Assembly (NCBI RefSeq): GCF_003217475.1
Contig: NZ_QJSP01000006.1
Location: forward strand, 235,878 to 299,877
Direction of reading: 5' to 3'
DNA from: Williamsia limnetica
Lineage (GTDB): Bacteria; Actinomycetota; Actinomycetes; Mycobacteriales; Mycobacteriaceae
DNA: 64,000 nt
Shown: piece after piece, positions 17,100 through 25,582 of the stretch
Layout: each line of letters begins with the position of its first letter
How positions within the stretch are numbered: position 1 is the first letter of the stretch
Notes under the pieces: generated by a model
What the model saw: only the letters and a program-made list of their open reading frames with translations
What the model was told of the DNA's origin: nothing
The model's database searches: none
Translations under genes and position numbers: made by a program

Positions 17100-19078
17100 G
17101 CGCCGTGTGCACCTTTGTTCCAGGCCTCGCGGGTCGCGGGATCGACGTGGATCGCACCGGTCGGCATTGTCATATCTGGTCGTTTACCACCGAAGCCGGG
17201 GACGAGTGTCGTCCCGCGGTTGGTGGCGAAGGTCTGGATGAATCCGAGTGCCAGCAGTCCGGCGACCACGCCGAAACCGATGGTGAGGTTGGGCGGCAAC
17301 AGGACTCCGAGAGATGCGCCGAACACCCAGCTCATCTGCAACACGGTTTCGGAGCGGCCGAAGGCAGAGGCCCGGGACTCGTCGGGTAGGTCGTCCTGGA
17401 TCGAGGAGTCGAGGCATACCTTGCCGATGGCGCTGGTGCCCGAGGCGATCAGCGCCGCGATGGCGATCAGGAGCAGGTTGCTGATGATGGCGGCCACGGC
17501 AGCGACGACCATGCAGGCGCCGGTGACCATCACGATGATGTTCTGCGGGTTCTTCAGCTCGAGGCGGGTGCCGGTCGCGTTGCCGACGAAGTTGCCGATC
17601 CCGGCCGCGGCGCCGACGGCGCCGAGCATCGCGACCTGTGCCCAGCCACTGCCCCCGCCCTGCTGCGACTTGGCGTAGAAGGCGATGAACAGTGTCAGGA
17701 ATCCGGTGAGGATGCGGATGGTGCCGTTGCCCCACAGGCCCACCAGGACGTTGCGGCCCAACGGTTGACGCATGCTGGCCGCGAGCGCCTTGACCGGAGA
17801 CTGTTTCTCACCGGGCGGTTCGGTGGCCGCGGGAGGGGAATCGGTCCGGTACAGGGGGTCTCGGGCGGGTTCGCCGTGGTAGGTGAGTGTGGTCGGGACC
17901 TCACCGGCAGTGACCTCCACCCACGACGGGATCCGCATGCACAGGACGGCGCCGACGACGGTGATGATGGCCAACCACACCATCGCTCCCGGAAGATGCA
18001 GCGGCAGCACCTTGCCGAGGAGGACCTCACACAGCGCTGCGACGCCGCCGCCGATGATGGTTCCGCCGACCAGCCCGAAGGTGGTCAGCCGAGAGTTCAC
18101 CCGCACCAGGTCGATGGACGGGGGTAGTACGCGGGGCGTGACAGCCGATTTCAGGACACCAAAGGACTTGGACAACACCAACATTCCGAGTGCGCACGGG
18201 TAGAGGACCCAGGGGTCGTACGTCAGCTGCCCGGCTGCGGCGTCCCACCCGCAGTTGGCCATGATCAACACGGCCAGAAGCGTGCGTCCGACGAACGTCC
18301 CGGCCATCGCGATGCGCCTGCCCCGCTGCAACTTGTCGAGCATCGGCCCGATCAGCGGCGCGATGATCGCGAACGGTGCGATGGTCAGCAGGAGATAGAG
18401 CCCCACCTTGCCCTTGGACTCGGCGCTCGCGGCTGCGAAGAACAGGGTGTTCGCCAAGGCGATGGTCATGGCGGCGTCGACCGCGAAGTTGACCACGGTC
18501 GGATAGGTCAGTGCCGTCAGACCCGAGCGATCAGCACCATCGGCCGTGGCGGCCTGGTGGATCTTGCCGATGCCCTTGGACGTCAATTCGCGCCCGCGCA
18601 GTGCGGCCACCCGGGTGACCGTGAGCTTGCGGGGCATCGCTCGCTGCTTGTCGTCGCGGTGGTAGTCGGTCTCGTCGAGCGGCGGCAGGTGGTGATTGTG
18701 TGACGTCTGCTGCCGGGTGTCGTGGCGAGTCTGTGCGCCTGGTGGGGGATAGGCCGCGGTCGGTGGGTTGCCCGGCGGGGGGCCCGCCGGAGGCGGTCCC
18801 TGTGGTGCGGCCGGAGGTGGTCCCGGTGGTCGCTGCCGGGGCGCTGGTGGGCCCTGTGGTGATGGTGGGCCCTGCCGCGGTGGCCTGGGGCCCGGAGTGC
18901 TGTCCACCGGGTAGTTCGCCGCTCCTGGGTGCGCCGCCGGCGCGGGCCGGGGAGGCTGCCGCGGGTCCTGGCGCGTGGGTTCGTTGCGGGGAGAACCGGA
19001 AGGCTCTCGCGCGACTCTGCCCCGGTCCGAGGAGGTCGCACGAGGATCGCGTGGTGCATTTCCTCGGTTCACTTCCAC
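17096..19078 (-). CDS. MFS-type transporter with long proline-rich N-terminus (Rv0876c-like)
   Basis: A 660-residue protein. Residues 1-150 are disordered and rich in Pro, Arg and Gly (PPRQGPP-type repeats), probably cytoplasmic. A 12-helix major facilitator core follows from about 190, with 'YLLLTIAPFAIIAPLIGPMLD' and RGRRIAMAG near the loop 2-3 signature, and a hydrophilic insert at about 405-440. Substrate unknown. Start is GTG 19078 with AGGG 8 nt upstream. It forms a two-gene operon with the DUF2771 gene, the same order as Rv0876c-Rv0875c, so the pair may be a functional unit of the cell envelope. Confidence 0.82.
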   Translation of the reverse strand: MEVNRGNAPRDPRATSSDRGRVAREPSGSPRNEPTRQDPRQPPRPAPAAHPGAANYPVDSTPGPRPPRQGPPSPQGPPAPRQRPPGPPPAAPQGPPPAGPPPGNPPTAAYPPPGAQTRHDTRQQTSHNHHLPPLDETDYHRDDKQRAMPRKLTVTRVAALRGRELTSKGIGKIHQAATADGADRSGLTALTYPTVVNFAVDAAMTIALANTLFFAAASAESKGKVGLYLLLTIAPFAIIAPLIGPMLDKLQRGRRIAMAGTFVGRTLLAVLIMANCGWDAAAGQLTYDPWVLYPCALGMLVLSKSFGVLKSAVTPRVLPPSIDLVRVNSRLTTFGLVGGTIIGGGVAALCEVLLGKVLPLHLPGAMVWLAIITVVGAVLCMRIPSWVEVTAGEVPTTLTYHGEPARDPLYRTDSPPAATEPPGEKQSPVKALAASMRQPLGRNVLVGLWGNGTIRILTGFLTLFIAFYAKSQQGGGSGWAQVAMLGAVGAAAGIGNFVGNATGTRLELKNPQNIIVMVTGACMVVAAVAAIISNLLLIAIAALIASGTSAIGKVCLDSSIQDDLPDESRASAFGRSETVLQMSWVFGASLGVLLPPNLTIGFGVVAGLLALGFIQTFATNRGTTLVPGFGGKRPDMTMPTGAIHVDPATREAWNKGAHGA

Positions 19079-19153
19079 GATTGTTCCCTATCTCCGGTAA
19101 CCCGACCAACCCTCGGGCGCCTGCGGCGAGTTGCGATACGGCACACTGGAGGT

Positions 19154-19945
19154 GTGAACGCGGTAACCGAGCAGGCAGACACAGCAACTGATCATGAGCA
19201 GGCGGATCAGCAGCGCGTGGAAACGTTGCTGGCGGGGGCCGTCTCGCAGGCGCGTGAGGCCATCGACGCCGGCGACGACGAGGTCGGCGAACACCTCGAC
19301 GCGGTGACCGAGGCGAGCTATACCGTCACCCATTACTTCGCCGCCGACGTCCCCGGCTACCGGGGATGGCAGTGGTGCGTCGTGCTCGCGGGCTGCCCGG
19401 ACAGCGACGACGTGACCGTGAACGAGATCGCACTGCTCCCCGGCTCGCAGGCTTTGACTGCGCCTGATTGGGTGCCGTGGGCCGAGCGGCTCAAACCGGG
19501 TGATCTCCATCCCGGCGACCTGCTCGCCAGCCCGCCTGACGACCCTCGCCTGGAACCGGGTTACGTCGACAACGGCGATGTCGATCCCGTCGACCCGGCA
19601 ACGCAGGTCGTCGCCGAACTGGGTCTGGGCCGCGACCGGCTGATGACCCGTGAGGCCCGCCTCGACACCGCGCAACGGTGGACCGAAGGCGAATACGGCC
19701 CGGACTCGCCGATGGCGCAAGGTGCTCGGCACAACTGTGTCAGCTGCGGTTTCTACATCCCGATCGTCGGCGCCCTGCGCGCGGCCTTCGGCGTCTGTGC
19801 CAACGAGTACTCCGCGGACGGACGGGTGGTGCACGCCGATCACGGGTGCGGTGCCCACACCGACGTCAAGGCGCCGACGGGTGCCGGGAGTCCGGCATAC
19901 GACGCCTACGACGATGGTGCGGTCGAAATCCACGCCAACTCCTGA
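19154..19945 (+). CDS. DUF3027 protein with putative zinc-binding cysteines
   Basis: A 263-residue protein matching the DUF3027 family (Rv0877). The C-terminal third has CVSCGF, then GVCANEYS and HGCGAH: a C-x2-C...C...H-x-C set that could bind a metal. The middle contains GWQWCVVLAGC and 'LPGSQALTAPDWVPW'. Function unknown. The start is uncertain: GTG 19154 follows GGAGG with only one base between, which is too close for a standard ribosome binding site; GTG 19217 is a later option. The next gene, an HSP90-like ATPase, begins within 6 nt of its stop, suggesting a shared transcript. Confidence 0.82.
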   Translation: MNAVTEQADTATDHEQADQQRVETLLAGAVSQAREAIDAGDDEVGEHLDAVTEASYTVTHYFAADVPGYRGWQWCVVLAGCPDSDDVTVNEIALLPGSQALTAPDWVPWAERLKPGDLHPGDLLASPPDDPRLEPGYVDNGDVDPVDPATQVVAELGLGRDRLMTREARLDTAQRWTEGEYGPDSPMAQGARHNCVSCGFYIPIVGALRAAFGVCANEYSADGRVVHADHGCGAHTDVKAPTGAGSPAYDAYDDGAVEIHANS

Positions 19946-19950
19946 CGTCC

Positions 19951-22674
19951 TTGCCTACATCGGGGCCGGATCCGTTTGGGATCAATGAGATCCGCGATTC
20001 GACCTTGCAATCCTGGCTCACCTCGCCGACGCGGTTGCGCGAAGACGTCGCTGCCGAATCGGATCTCGTAGGCGTCGGGTACCGGGACCGGCTGCTCACC
20101 GAGCTGGTGGCCAATGCCGCTGACGCCGCAACTGCTGCCGGGATCGTCGGCGTGGTGAAGGTGTGGCTCGACGGTCCGGATCTGCACATCGCGAACACAG
20201 GCGCACCCCTCGACGCGGGCGGGGCCGCGGCGCTGACCGCATTGCGTTCGTCGAACAAGACCGGCTCCGGCCTGGTGGGGCGTTTCGGGGTCGGGTTCAC
20301 CGCGGTCGCCGCGGTCACCCATCACGTCCAGATCCGTTCGCGCAGTGGATCGATCGAGTTCTCTGCCGAACGCACCCGCAGTGAACTGCAGGCGCATGGC
20401 ATCGAGACCGACGTGGTCCCGACCCTGCGCCTCGCCTGGCCGATCGATGCCGGGCCCGCGGCGGGTTTCGACACCGAGGTGGTGCTGCGCCTGGATCCCC
20501 ACGTCGAGGTCGAGACCATGATGGAGGGGTTCGGTACCGAAGCGGTCGAGTTGTTGCTGGAGTTGCCTGCGGTCGACACGATCGTGATCGACGGCCACAC
20601 CCATGTCCGTGAGCGCGCCGGCGACATCGTCGCGGTGGGGCCCGACAGGTGGCTGGAGTTCTCGGCGCCTCATGCGCGGTGGTTGCTGCCCATGACCGGT
20701 GACTGGTTGGTGGCCCGCCGCCGCGACGTGCTGCGCGCCCCGACGCGAACCGACGTCGAGCTCACCGTTCCCGCGATCTGTGTCGCGGACGTGCAGCTGA
20801 CCGCAGACCGCCGCGGACTGCATCCAGACGCCGACATCGCCACTGCTGCAGTCGGATACGCGGATTTCGCCGCGTCCCTGCCCACCGACCAGCGGACGAT
20901 TCTGGTCCCGGAGCCAGGGTTCGCGGCAAGCCGCACCGACGAGCGCCTGCGCAGCGCCCTGCTCGATGAGTTGTCCACTCGCCCTTGGCTCCCCGGCGCA
21001 GGCGGTGACGATCTGATCCCCGAGCGCGCAGAGGTGCTGGTCGACCTGACCGCAGGTCTGGCGCATCTTCTCGGCGAGATCATCACCACGCTGGTCCACC
21101 CCGAGCAGTCTGACCGCGGAAGCCTCACCCGGTTGCGCTCGGTGGGGGTCACGGAGATCGGCCTGGCAGAGATCGCCTCGCGCCTCACCGGGATCGAACG
21201 CGAACCCCGTTGGTGGGGAGAGCTGTACGCCGAACTGTCGGTGGTGGCCCAGGGGCAGGTCGATGAACTCGGTGCACTGCCGGTGCCGCTGACCGACGGC
21301 CGGACCATGCCCGGCGCACGGGGCACGGTGCTACCGCCGCCGCAGTCCGCCGAGTCCGGCACCGACGTCGTCGCGCCGTCGTGGCTGCCCACCGTGCACC
21401 CGGAAGCGGCGCATGAACTCCTCGAACGTCTCGGTGCCCGCCGGCTGTCGGTGTCCGAGATGCTGTCCGATCCGGCTCTGCGCGGCGAGGTCGAATCCGA
21501 CCCGGAAGGTGACGACCTGGCCCGTAGCGTGCTGGGTCTGCTCCGCACGGCACCGGACGCATCGGTACCGGCCTGGCTGGGGCAGATGTTGCTGCCCACC
21601 GCTGACGGCGACGAACGTCCGGCGGACGAACTGTTGCTACCGGACAGTCCGCTGGCATCGGTGCTGGTCGACGATTCACCGTTCGGCGTCGTGGACCCGG
21701 AATGGGTACGCCGGTATGGCGCAGATGCCTTCCGCGCGCTCGGAGTGGGGTGGGGGTTCACCGTCACCCGCGAGGAATATCCGACCGGTCCCGACCACGA
21801 TCTTCCCGATGAGGCGACGTGGTGGGACACCGTAGGCGATCCGCCGCAGACCTTTTCGGCGGTTCGCGACCTCGACCTCGTCCACCCGGACCGGTGGCCG
21901 CAGGCGCTGAGCCTGCTCGTCGAATCTCCGGACACTGCAGCGTTGCTGACCGATCGCGGCGGCTACACCGCGTGGTGGCTTCGGCACTACGCGGAGATCG
22001 GTGCTGCGCCGCTGGGTCACTGGCGCGCGCCGAGTGACCAGACGATGGCCGGTGTGCTGGATCCGCTTGATCATCCGCACGCCGATGAGTTGTCCGGAGC
22101 CCTCGGCACCGCTGACATCGAGGACACCGATCAGGCACTGATGGTTCTGACGCACCTGGCCGATGTGCACCGATCGATCAGCCCGTCGGTGGCCGCGATC
22201 GCTCACACCGCCCTCGCCACCGCGCTTCGGGACGGACGTATCGACCTCGCGCGGGTCGAGCCCCCGACCGGTCTGCGTACCCTGGCGGGATCGGTCGCCG
22301 ACGACGCGGTGGTATTGGATGTGCCCTGGCTCGCGGCCGCGCTCGACCCCACCGACGTGGTCGTACTGGCGCCGCCCGGCTTCGGACTGGCCGCGCAACT
22401 GGCCGATCTACTGGACATCCCGACGGCGACCGAGGAGTACTCGGGTGGTCCCACGGAGCCGGGTGAGGCGTCGACGTGGCAGGCGCACCCGCGGGCACTG
22501 CGATCGGCGCTGATCCAGGACCGGGCCCTGCCCACCGGTCCCATCCGCGTCCACGAGGCGCTGACGGTCGAACTGCGGCGCGGCGACGAGCGCAGCGAGC
22601 ACCGGGTGCCCTGGTGGCGTGATGAGCACGGGATGGTCCACGTGGATGCGGGGTTCGATGTCCTCGGTGGCTGA
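19951..22674 (+). CDS. Sacsin/HSP90-like GHKL ATPase-domain protein
   Basis: About 907 residues. The N-terminal ~200 residues carry the GHKL ATP fold: ELVANAADAAT (N box with Glu and Asn), LHIANTGAPL (G1, with N-T-G instead of the usual D-x-G), and GLVGRFGVGF (G2, very close to HSP90 GQFGVGF). The remaining ~700 residues are helical/acidic with no recognised domain. Similar actinobacterial proteins are annotated 'sacsin N-terminal ATPase-like'. No M. tuberculosis counterpart sits at this place. Start unresolved: TTG 19951 is the best candidate, no ATG/GTG exists upstream of the homology in this frame. It sits in an apparent operon between DUF3027 and PAP2 genes. Confidence 0.8.
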   Translation: MPTSGPDPFGINEIRDSTLQSWLTSPTRLREDVAAESDLVGVGYRDRLLTELVANAADAATAAGIVGVVKVWLDGPDLHIANTGAPLDAGGAAALTALRSSNKTGSGLVGRFGVGFTAVAAVTHHVQIRSRSGSIEFSAERTRSELQAHGIETDVVPTLRLAWPIDAGPAAGFDTEVVLRLDPHVEVETMMEGFGTEAVELLLELPAVDTIVIDGHTHVRERAGDIVAVGPDRWLEFSAPHARWLLPMTGDWLVARRRDVLRAPTRTDVELTVPAICVADVQLTADRRGLHPDADIATAAVGYADFAASLPTDQRTILVPEPGFAASRTDERLRSALLDELSTRPWLPGAGGDDLIPERAEVLVDLTAGLAHLLGEIITTLVHPEQSDRGSLTRLRSVGVTEIGLAEIASRLTGIEREPRWWGELYAELSVVAQGQVDELGALPVPLTDGRTMPGARGTVLPPPQSAESGTDVVAPSWLPTVHPEAAHELLERLGARRLSVSEMLSDPALRGEVESDPEGDDLARSVLGLLRTAPDASVPAWLGQMLLPTADGDERPADELLLPDSPLASVLVDDSPFGVVDPEWVRRYGADAFRALGVGWGFTVTREEYPTGPDHDLPDEATWWDTVGDPPQTFSAVRDLDLVHPDRWPQALSLLVESPDTAALLTDRGGYTAWWLRHYAEIGAAPLGHWRAPSDQTMAGVLDPLDHPHADELSGALGTADIEDTDQALMVLTHLADVHRSISPSVAAIAHTALATALRDGRIDLARVEPPTGLRTLAGSVADDAVVLDVPWLAAALDPTDVVVLAPPGFGLAAQLADLLDIPTATEEYSGGPTEPGEASTWQAHPRALRSALIQDRALPTGPIRVHEALTVELRRGDERSEHRVPWWRDEHGMVHVDAGFDVLGG

Positions 22675-23323
22675 AGTCGTCGAAACCGACGAGGTGTTCG
22701 GTCCTGACCAGGCGGTCCTGGATTGGATGGTCGATCACCGGACCGATTTCTGGAACTGGGTGATGAAGGCGATCACGACTCTGGGCAACACCGGAGTGCT
22801 CACGGCGATCGCCGTTGTCGCCGCGGTGATCCTCGCCGGCAACCGGCAGTGGCGCCCGGCGTTGTTGGTCTCGATCGGCTCGTTGGTGGGGTCGATCATC
22901 ATGTTCGGGCTCAAACAGCTCATCGAACGACCGAGGCCGCCGATCCCGGAGCGGATGGTGGAACTGTCGAGCTACTCGTTCCCGTCGGGGCACGCGATGT
23001 CGTCGACCGTGGTCTATGGCCTCATCGCGGTGTCGGCGTATTGGTGCAGCGCGTGGGTACGCGCTCATCGTTGGGTGTTGATCACCGCGCCGTTGCTGGC
23101 GCTCGCTATCGGCTTCTCCCGGGTTTATCTGGGCGCACACTGGATGACCGATGTGCTGGCCGGGTGGGCTTTCGGGGCGATCTATCTCGCGGTGGTCGCG
23201 TTTCTCGTGCTCAGGACAGACCCTGCTGGGCCGCCCGGCTCCCGCGGCGGACAGCCCACTTCTGCAGGGCCACCACGAAGCAGCCGAACAGACCCACCCC
23301 GAGGCCGACCAGACAGATCGTGA
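22658..23323 (+). CDS. PAP2-family phosphatase, membrane
   Basis: A 221-residue membrane protein with the three PAP2 motifs: KQLIERPRPP, SYSFPSGHA and SRVYLGAHWMTDV, giving the catalytic histidines and arginine. It would dephosphorylate a lipid phosphate such as undecaprenyl diphosphate or phosphatidic acid at the membrane. ATG 22658 overlaps the ATPase gene by 17 nt; GTG 22667 is an alternative. Its last ~37 codons run antisense through the 3' part of the DUF2530 gene, and the Pro/Gly/Arg-rich tail they encode looks like readthrough of that antisense sequence rather than part of the enzyme. Confidence 0.87.
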   Translation: MSSVAEVVETDEVFGPDQAVLDWMVDHRTDFWNWVMKAITTLGNTGVLTAIAVVAAVILAGNRQWRPALLVSIGSLVGSIIMFGLKQLIERPRPPIPERMVELSSYSFPSGHAMSSTVVYGLIAVSAYWCSAWVRAHRWVLITAPLLALAIGFSRVYLGAHWMTDVLAGWAFGAIYLAVVAFLVLRTDPAGPPGSRGGQPTSAGPPRSSRTDPPRGRPDRS

Positions 23324-23453
23324 GGGTGTTGTCGGTCCCGACGCCCCAGCCCGCGACAACGATCGTGGCGACGAGCCATCCCAGCATGCCGACGACTATG
23401 ACCGGCTCGGGGGCGGTCAACCTGTGCGGCAGTTCGGGTATGTGGGCGGCCAT
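23211..23453 (-). CDS. DUF2530-like two-helix membrane protein
   Basis: An 80-residue protein starting MAAHIPELP with two hydrophobic helices (about 21-41 and 46-68: VVGMLGWLVATIVVAGW and ICLVGLGVGLFGCFVV) and a basic C-terminus KWAVRRGSRAAQQGLS. It matches the DUF2530 pattern (Rv0879c place). Function unknown. TAGGCT ends 7 nt before the ATG, so a leaderless mRNA is likely. The gene overlaps the convergent PAP2 gene by 113 nt. Confidence 0.75.
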   Translation of the reverse strand: MAAHIPELPHRLTAPEPVIVVGMLGWLVATIVVAGWGVGTDNTLTICLVGLGVGLFGCFVVALQKWAVRRGSRAAQQGLS

Positions 23454-23677
23454 GATGATCAGCCTAATTCGACGAGCCGAAACGGCCCTCCCGCGGCCCC
23501 CGCAAGTACACCATTTCGGAAAAAGTGAACATACTTTTAGAGGCAAAGAATCGGGTGTGTGCAGGCACAGGAATGAGCACCTCCGGCATTAAGTTAACGA
23601 AGACTCGCTAGTGGGCCGAACAAATGAAGATCGCCGGTTTGGCATGTATTTGCCGCAAGCTGACTTATCCTGGCTGC

Positions 23678-24109
23678 GTGGACCAGAATGACGAGAAGCT
23701 CGCGAGTGACTTGGCGTTAGCCGTGGTCCGATTGACGAGGCATCTGCGAGGTCGCAGAAATGCGTCGCCGGTGTCGCTCACGCAGCTGTCCGCGTTGTCG
23801 ACGCTGCGACGAGAGGGGCCGATGACCCCGGGAGCCATCGCCGCCCGGGAACGCGTCCAACCCCCGTCGATGACCAGGGTGATCGCGTCGCTGGCCGACC
23901 TCGGATTGGTGAAACGGGATCCGCACCCCACCGACGGCAGGCAGGTGATCGTCACCCTGTCGCCAGCGGGCGACGCGGTGGTCGTCGACGAGGCCAACGC
24001 CCGCGAAGAATGGCTCCGCGCTCAGCTCAAACGCCTCGATGACGACCAGCTCGCCACCCTGCGCAGCGCCGTCGGCATCATCGAGTCGATAGTCGCCGAA
24101 AGCGACTGA
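23678..24109 (+). CDS. MarR family transcriptional regulator
   Basis: A 143-residue winged-helix protein: dimerisation helix ALAVVRLTRHLRG, recognition part RERVQPPSMTRVIASLADLGLV, and wing HPTDGRQVIVTLSPAG with the conserved DGR. It corresponds to Rv0880, between the DUF2530 and SpoU loci as in M. tuberculosis. GTG 23678 has TTATCC ending 7 nt upstream and no Shine-Dalgarno, so it is probably leaderless. The upstream region contains an imperfect repeat GGCA-TGTATT-TGCC (23641-23654), which may be an autoregulatory site. Confidence 0.9.
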   Translation: MDQNDEKLASDLALAVVRLTRHLRGRRNASPVSLTQLSALSTLRREGPMTPGAIAARERVQPPSMTRVIASLADLGLVKRDPHPTDGRQVIVTLSPAGDAVVVDEANAREEWLRAQLKRLDDDQLATLRSAVGIIESIVAESD

Positions 24110-24314
24110 GTCTTTTGGGAATGCCCGCGATGGCGAGTCAGGCACACTCAACGGAAGCCGTTTACGTGAGGTGAGCAAGGCAAACTCGCACCGCTTGCCT
24201 GCGGACCCGCGTTGTTTGGACTAAGGATGAGCGAGCGAAGCGATGCGAAGACGAGGGAAAACGACGCGTTGAGGGCCGCGGGCCCGCGAGCGAAGCGAGC
24301 CAAGAACACAGGAG
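24110..24314. other. Intergenic stretch with GCGAGCGAAGCGA direct repeats
   Basis: About 205 bp without a convincing gene, between convergent marR and the Eis-type gene. GCGAGCGAAGCGA occurs at 24231-24243 and again at 24286-24298. A small imperfect hairpin AGGCAA/TTGCCT near 24180-24200 may terminate marR. A 42-codon frame (MSERSDAK...) starting at 24228 runs through both repeats into the antisense of the Eis-type gene and is not supported as a gene. Confidence 0.5.
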
Positions 24315-25541
24315 CTAGAAGAACGTTCCGGCGTGCGGTTTCTTGTCCGTGCTGAACGCCTGGTCGATCGCGTGCAAGGTGGGCGCATCGACCGTCCACA
24401 GACGCTCCGCCGCCGCAAAATCGACTGCGCGGTACCCACCCAGGTACAGACTGCCCAGCACGGAGATGTCCATCCGGACCGTCGGGTCGGCCTCGGTGAC
24501 CGCCACGGTGGCCCGGCTGTCGGTGATCGAGACAGCGAACCTGCCGCCGGACTCGCGGTAGCCGTCGGAGACCTCGAGGACGAACTGGGTGTCGTGACCG
24601 TACTCGCGCAAGGCCAGGGCCTTCTCGACGTCGAGGATTCGTAGCCACATGCTGTCGCGGATACCGGTCACCGCCGGTGCCCGCAGATCCGTCAGCTTCA
24701 GGGGCAGCGGGTCGTCGACCGGTGTGGTGGCGGTGATGGCCGGGATGAGATCGAGTCCGACGAGAACCCGCCACAGGTCTGTATGCGCCTCGTCGGTGAT
24801 CGCGAAGATCTCGTAAACCTCTGCAATGGAGGTGCTTTCGGTTTCATGATGGATCCGGTAGCTCGCGTACCCGTCAGCATGCAGCAGGTAGTGCAGACCG
24901 CTGCGACCATTCCTCAGCATGGGCCGGTCGGCGAAGATCATGTTCCACCACACCGGAGCTCGCATGATTGCCCCGGGCCTGGTCGAGACCCACCGGTTGT
25001 GCAGCTCCGGAACGCGCTCACGAATCTGGTCGGGATCGCCGAATCTCACGCGGGAATCGGCAGGCGCCTTGGCGCGAAAGACGGCGCGACGCAGGTCAAC
25101 TCGGACCGAATGCTCGAACGCCGCCGGGCCGTAGCCGAAGCGTTCGTAGATGGTGCCCTCGGAAGCGGTGAGGATGGAGAAGACGGACTCTTCCCGTTTC
25201 CACTGTTCGAAGAGTTCGGTGATCATCATCCGGAGGATGCCGCGCCTGCGATGGGTGGACGCGACGGACACCCAGGACAGGCCGGGCAGGTTCGCGCGGT
25301 GTCCGCCGGGTACCGACATCACCATGCGGTAGAACATCGCGATGCCGACGAGTACCGGTCGGTCGGGGTCCACGTTGTCGTGAACAACCACCACGTCGCC
25401 GTCGTCGACCTTGGAGCGGATGTCGGCCAGCGCCTCGTCGTCGAGGGGTTCGATGAAGGCAAACGCCCGGGCGTCGGCTGTGGCGATGTCCTGCCAGTCC
25501 GAATCGATTGCGCGACGAAGAGTCAGGTTGCCGTTGCTCAC
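24315..25541 (-). CDS. eis: Eis-like GNAT N-acetyltransferase
   Basis: A 408-residue protein with the three-part Eis layout: an N-terminal GNAT domain (acetyl-CoA loop near VASTHRRRGILRMMI, residues about 93-107), a second GNAT-like domain, and a C-terminal SCP2-like domain ending in GTFF, where the terminal carboxylate of Phe acts as the base in Eis enzymes. Eis proteins acetylate aminoglycosides at several amines and also proteins; the natural substrate here is unknown. Start is GTG 25541. It diverges from the SpoU methyltransferase with only 41 bp between starts. Confidence 0.88.
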   Translation of the reverse strand: MSNGNLTLRRAIDSDWQDIATADARAFAFIEPLDDEALADIRSKVDDGDVVVVHDNVDPDRPVLVGIAMFYRMVMSVPGGHRANLPGLSWVSVASTHRRRGILRMMITELFEQWKREESVFSILTASEGTIYERFGYGPAAFEHSVRVDLRRAVFRAKAPADSRVRFGDPDQIRERVPELHNRWVSTRPGAIMRAPVWWNMIFADRPMLRNGRSGLHYLLHADGYASYRIHHETESTSIAEVYEIFAITDEAHTDLWRVLVGLDLIPAITATTPVDDPLPLKLTDLRAPAVTGIRDSMWLRILDVEKALALREYGHDTQFVLEVSDGYRESGGRFAVSITDSRATVAVTEADPTVRMDISVLGSLYLGGYRAVDFAAAERLWTVDAPTLHAIDQAFSTDKKPHAGTFF

Positions 25542-25582
25542 CCATCCAACTTGTCATACCGGGCGTCGGGCAGACTAGCCGG

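Noticed and set aside
19906-21099. 397-codon minus-strand frame opposite the HSP90-like ATPase
   Set aside because: The plus-strand frame carries clear GHKL motifs; the minus frame is compositionally biased.
24160-24205. IdeR/DtxR iron box in the marR-Eis gap
   Set aside because: Only one half (TGAGGTGAG) resembles the consensus; the other half does not match.
24228-24356. Possible 42-residue gene starting MSERSDAK
   Set aside because: It runs through the GCGAGCGAAGCGA repeats, has no ribosome binding site or -10 box, and its end is antisense to the Eis-type gene.
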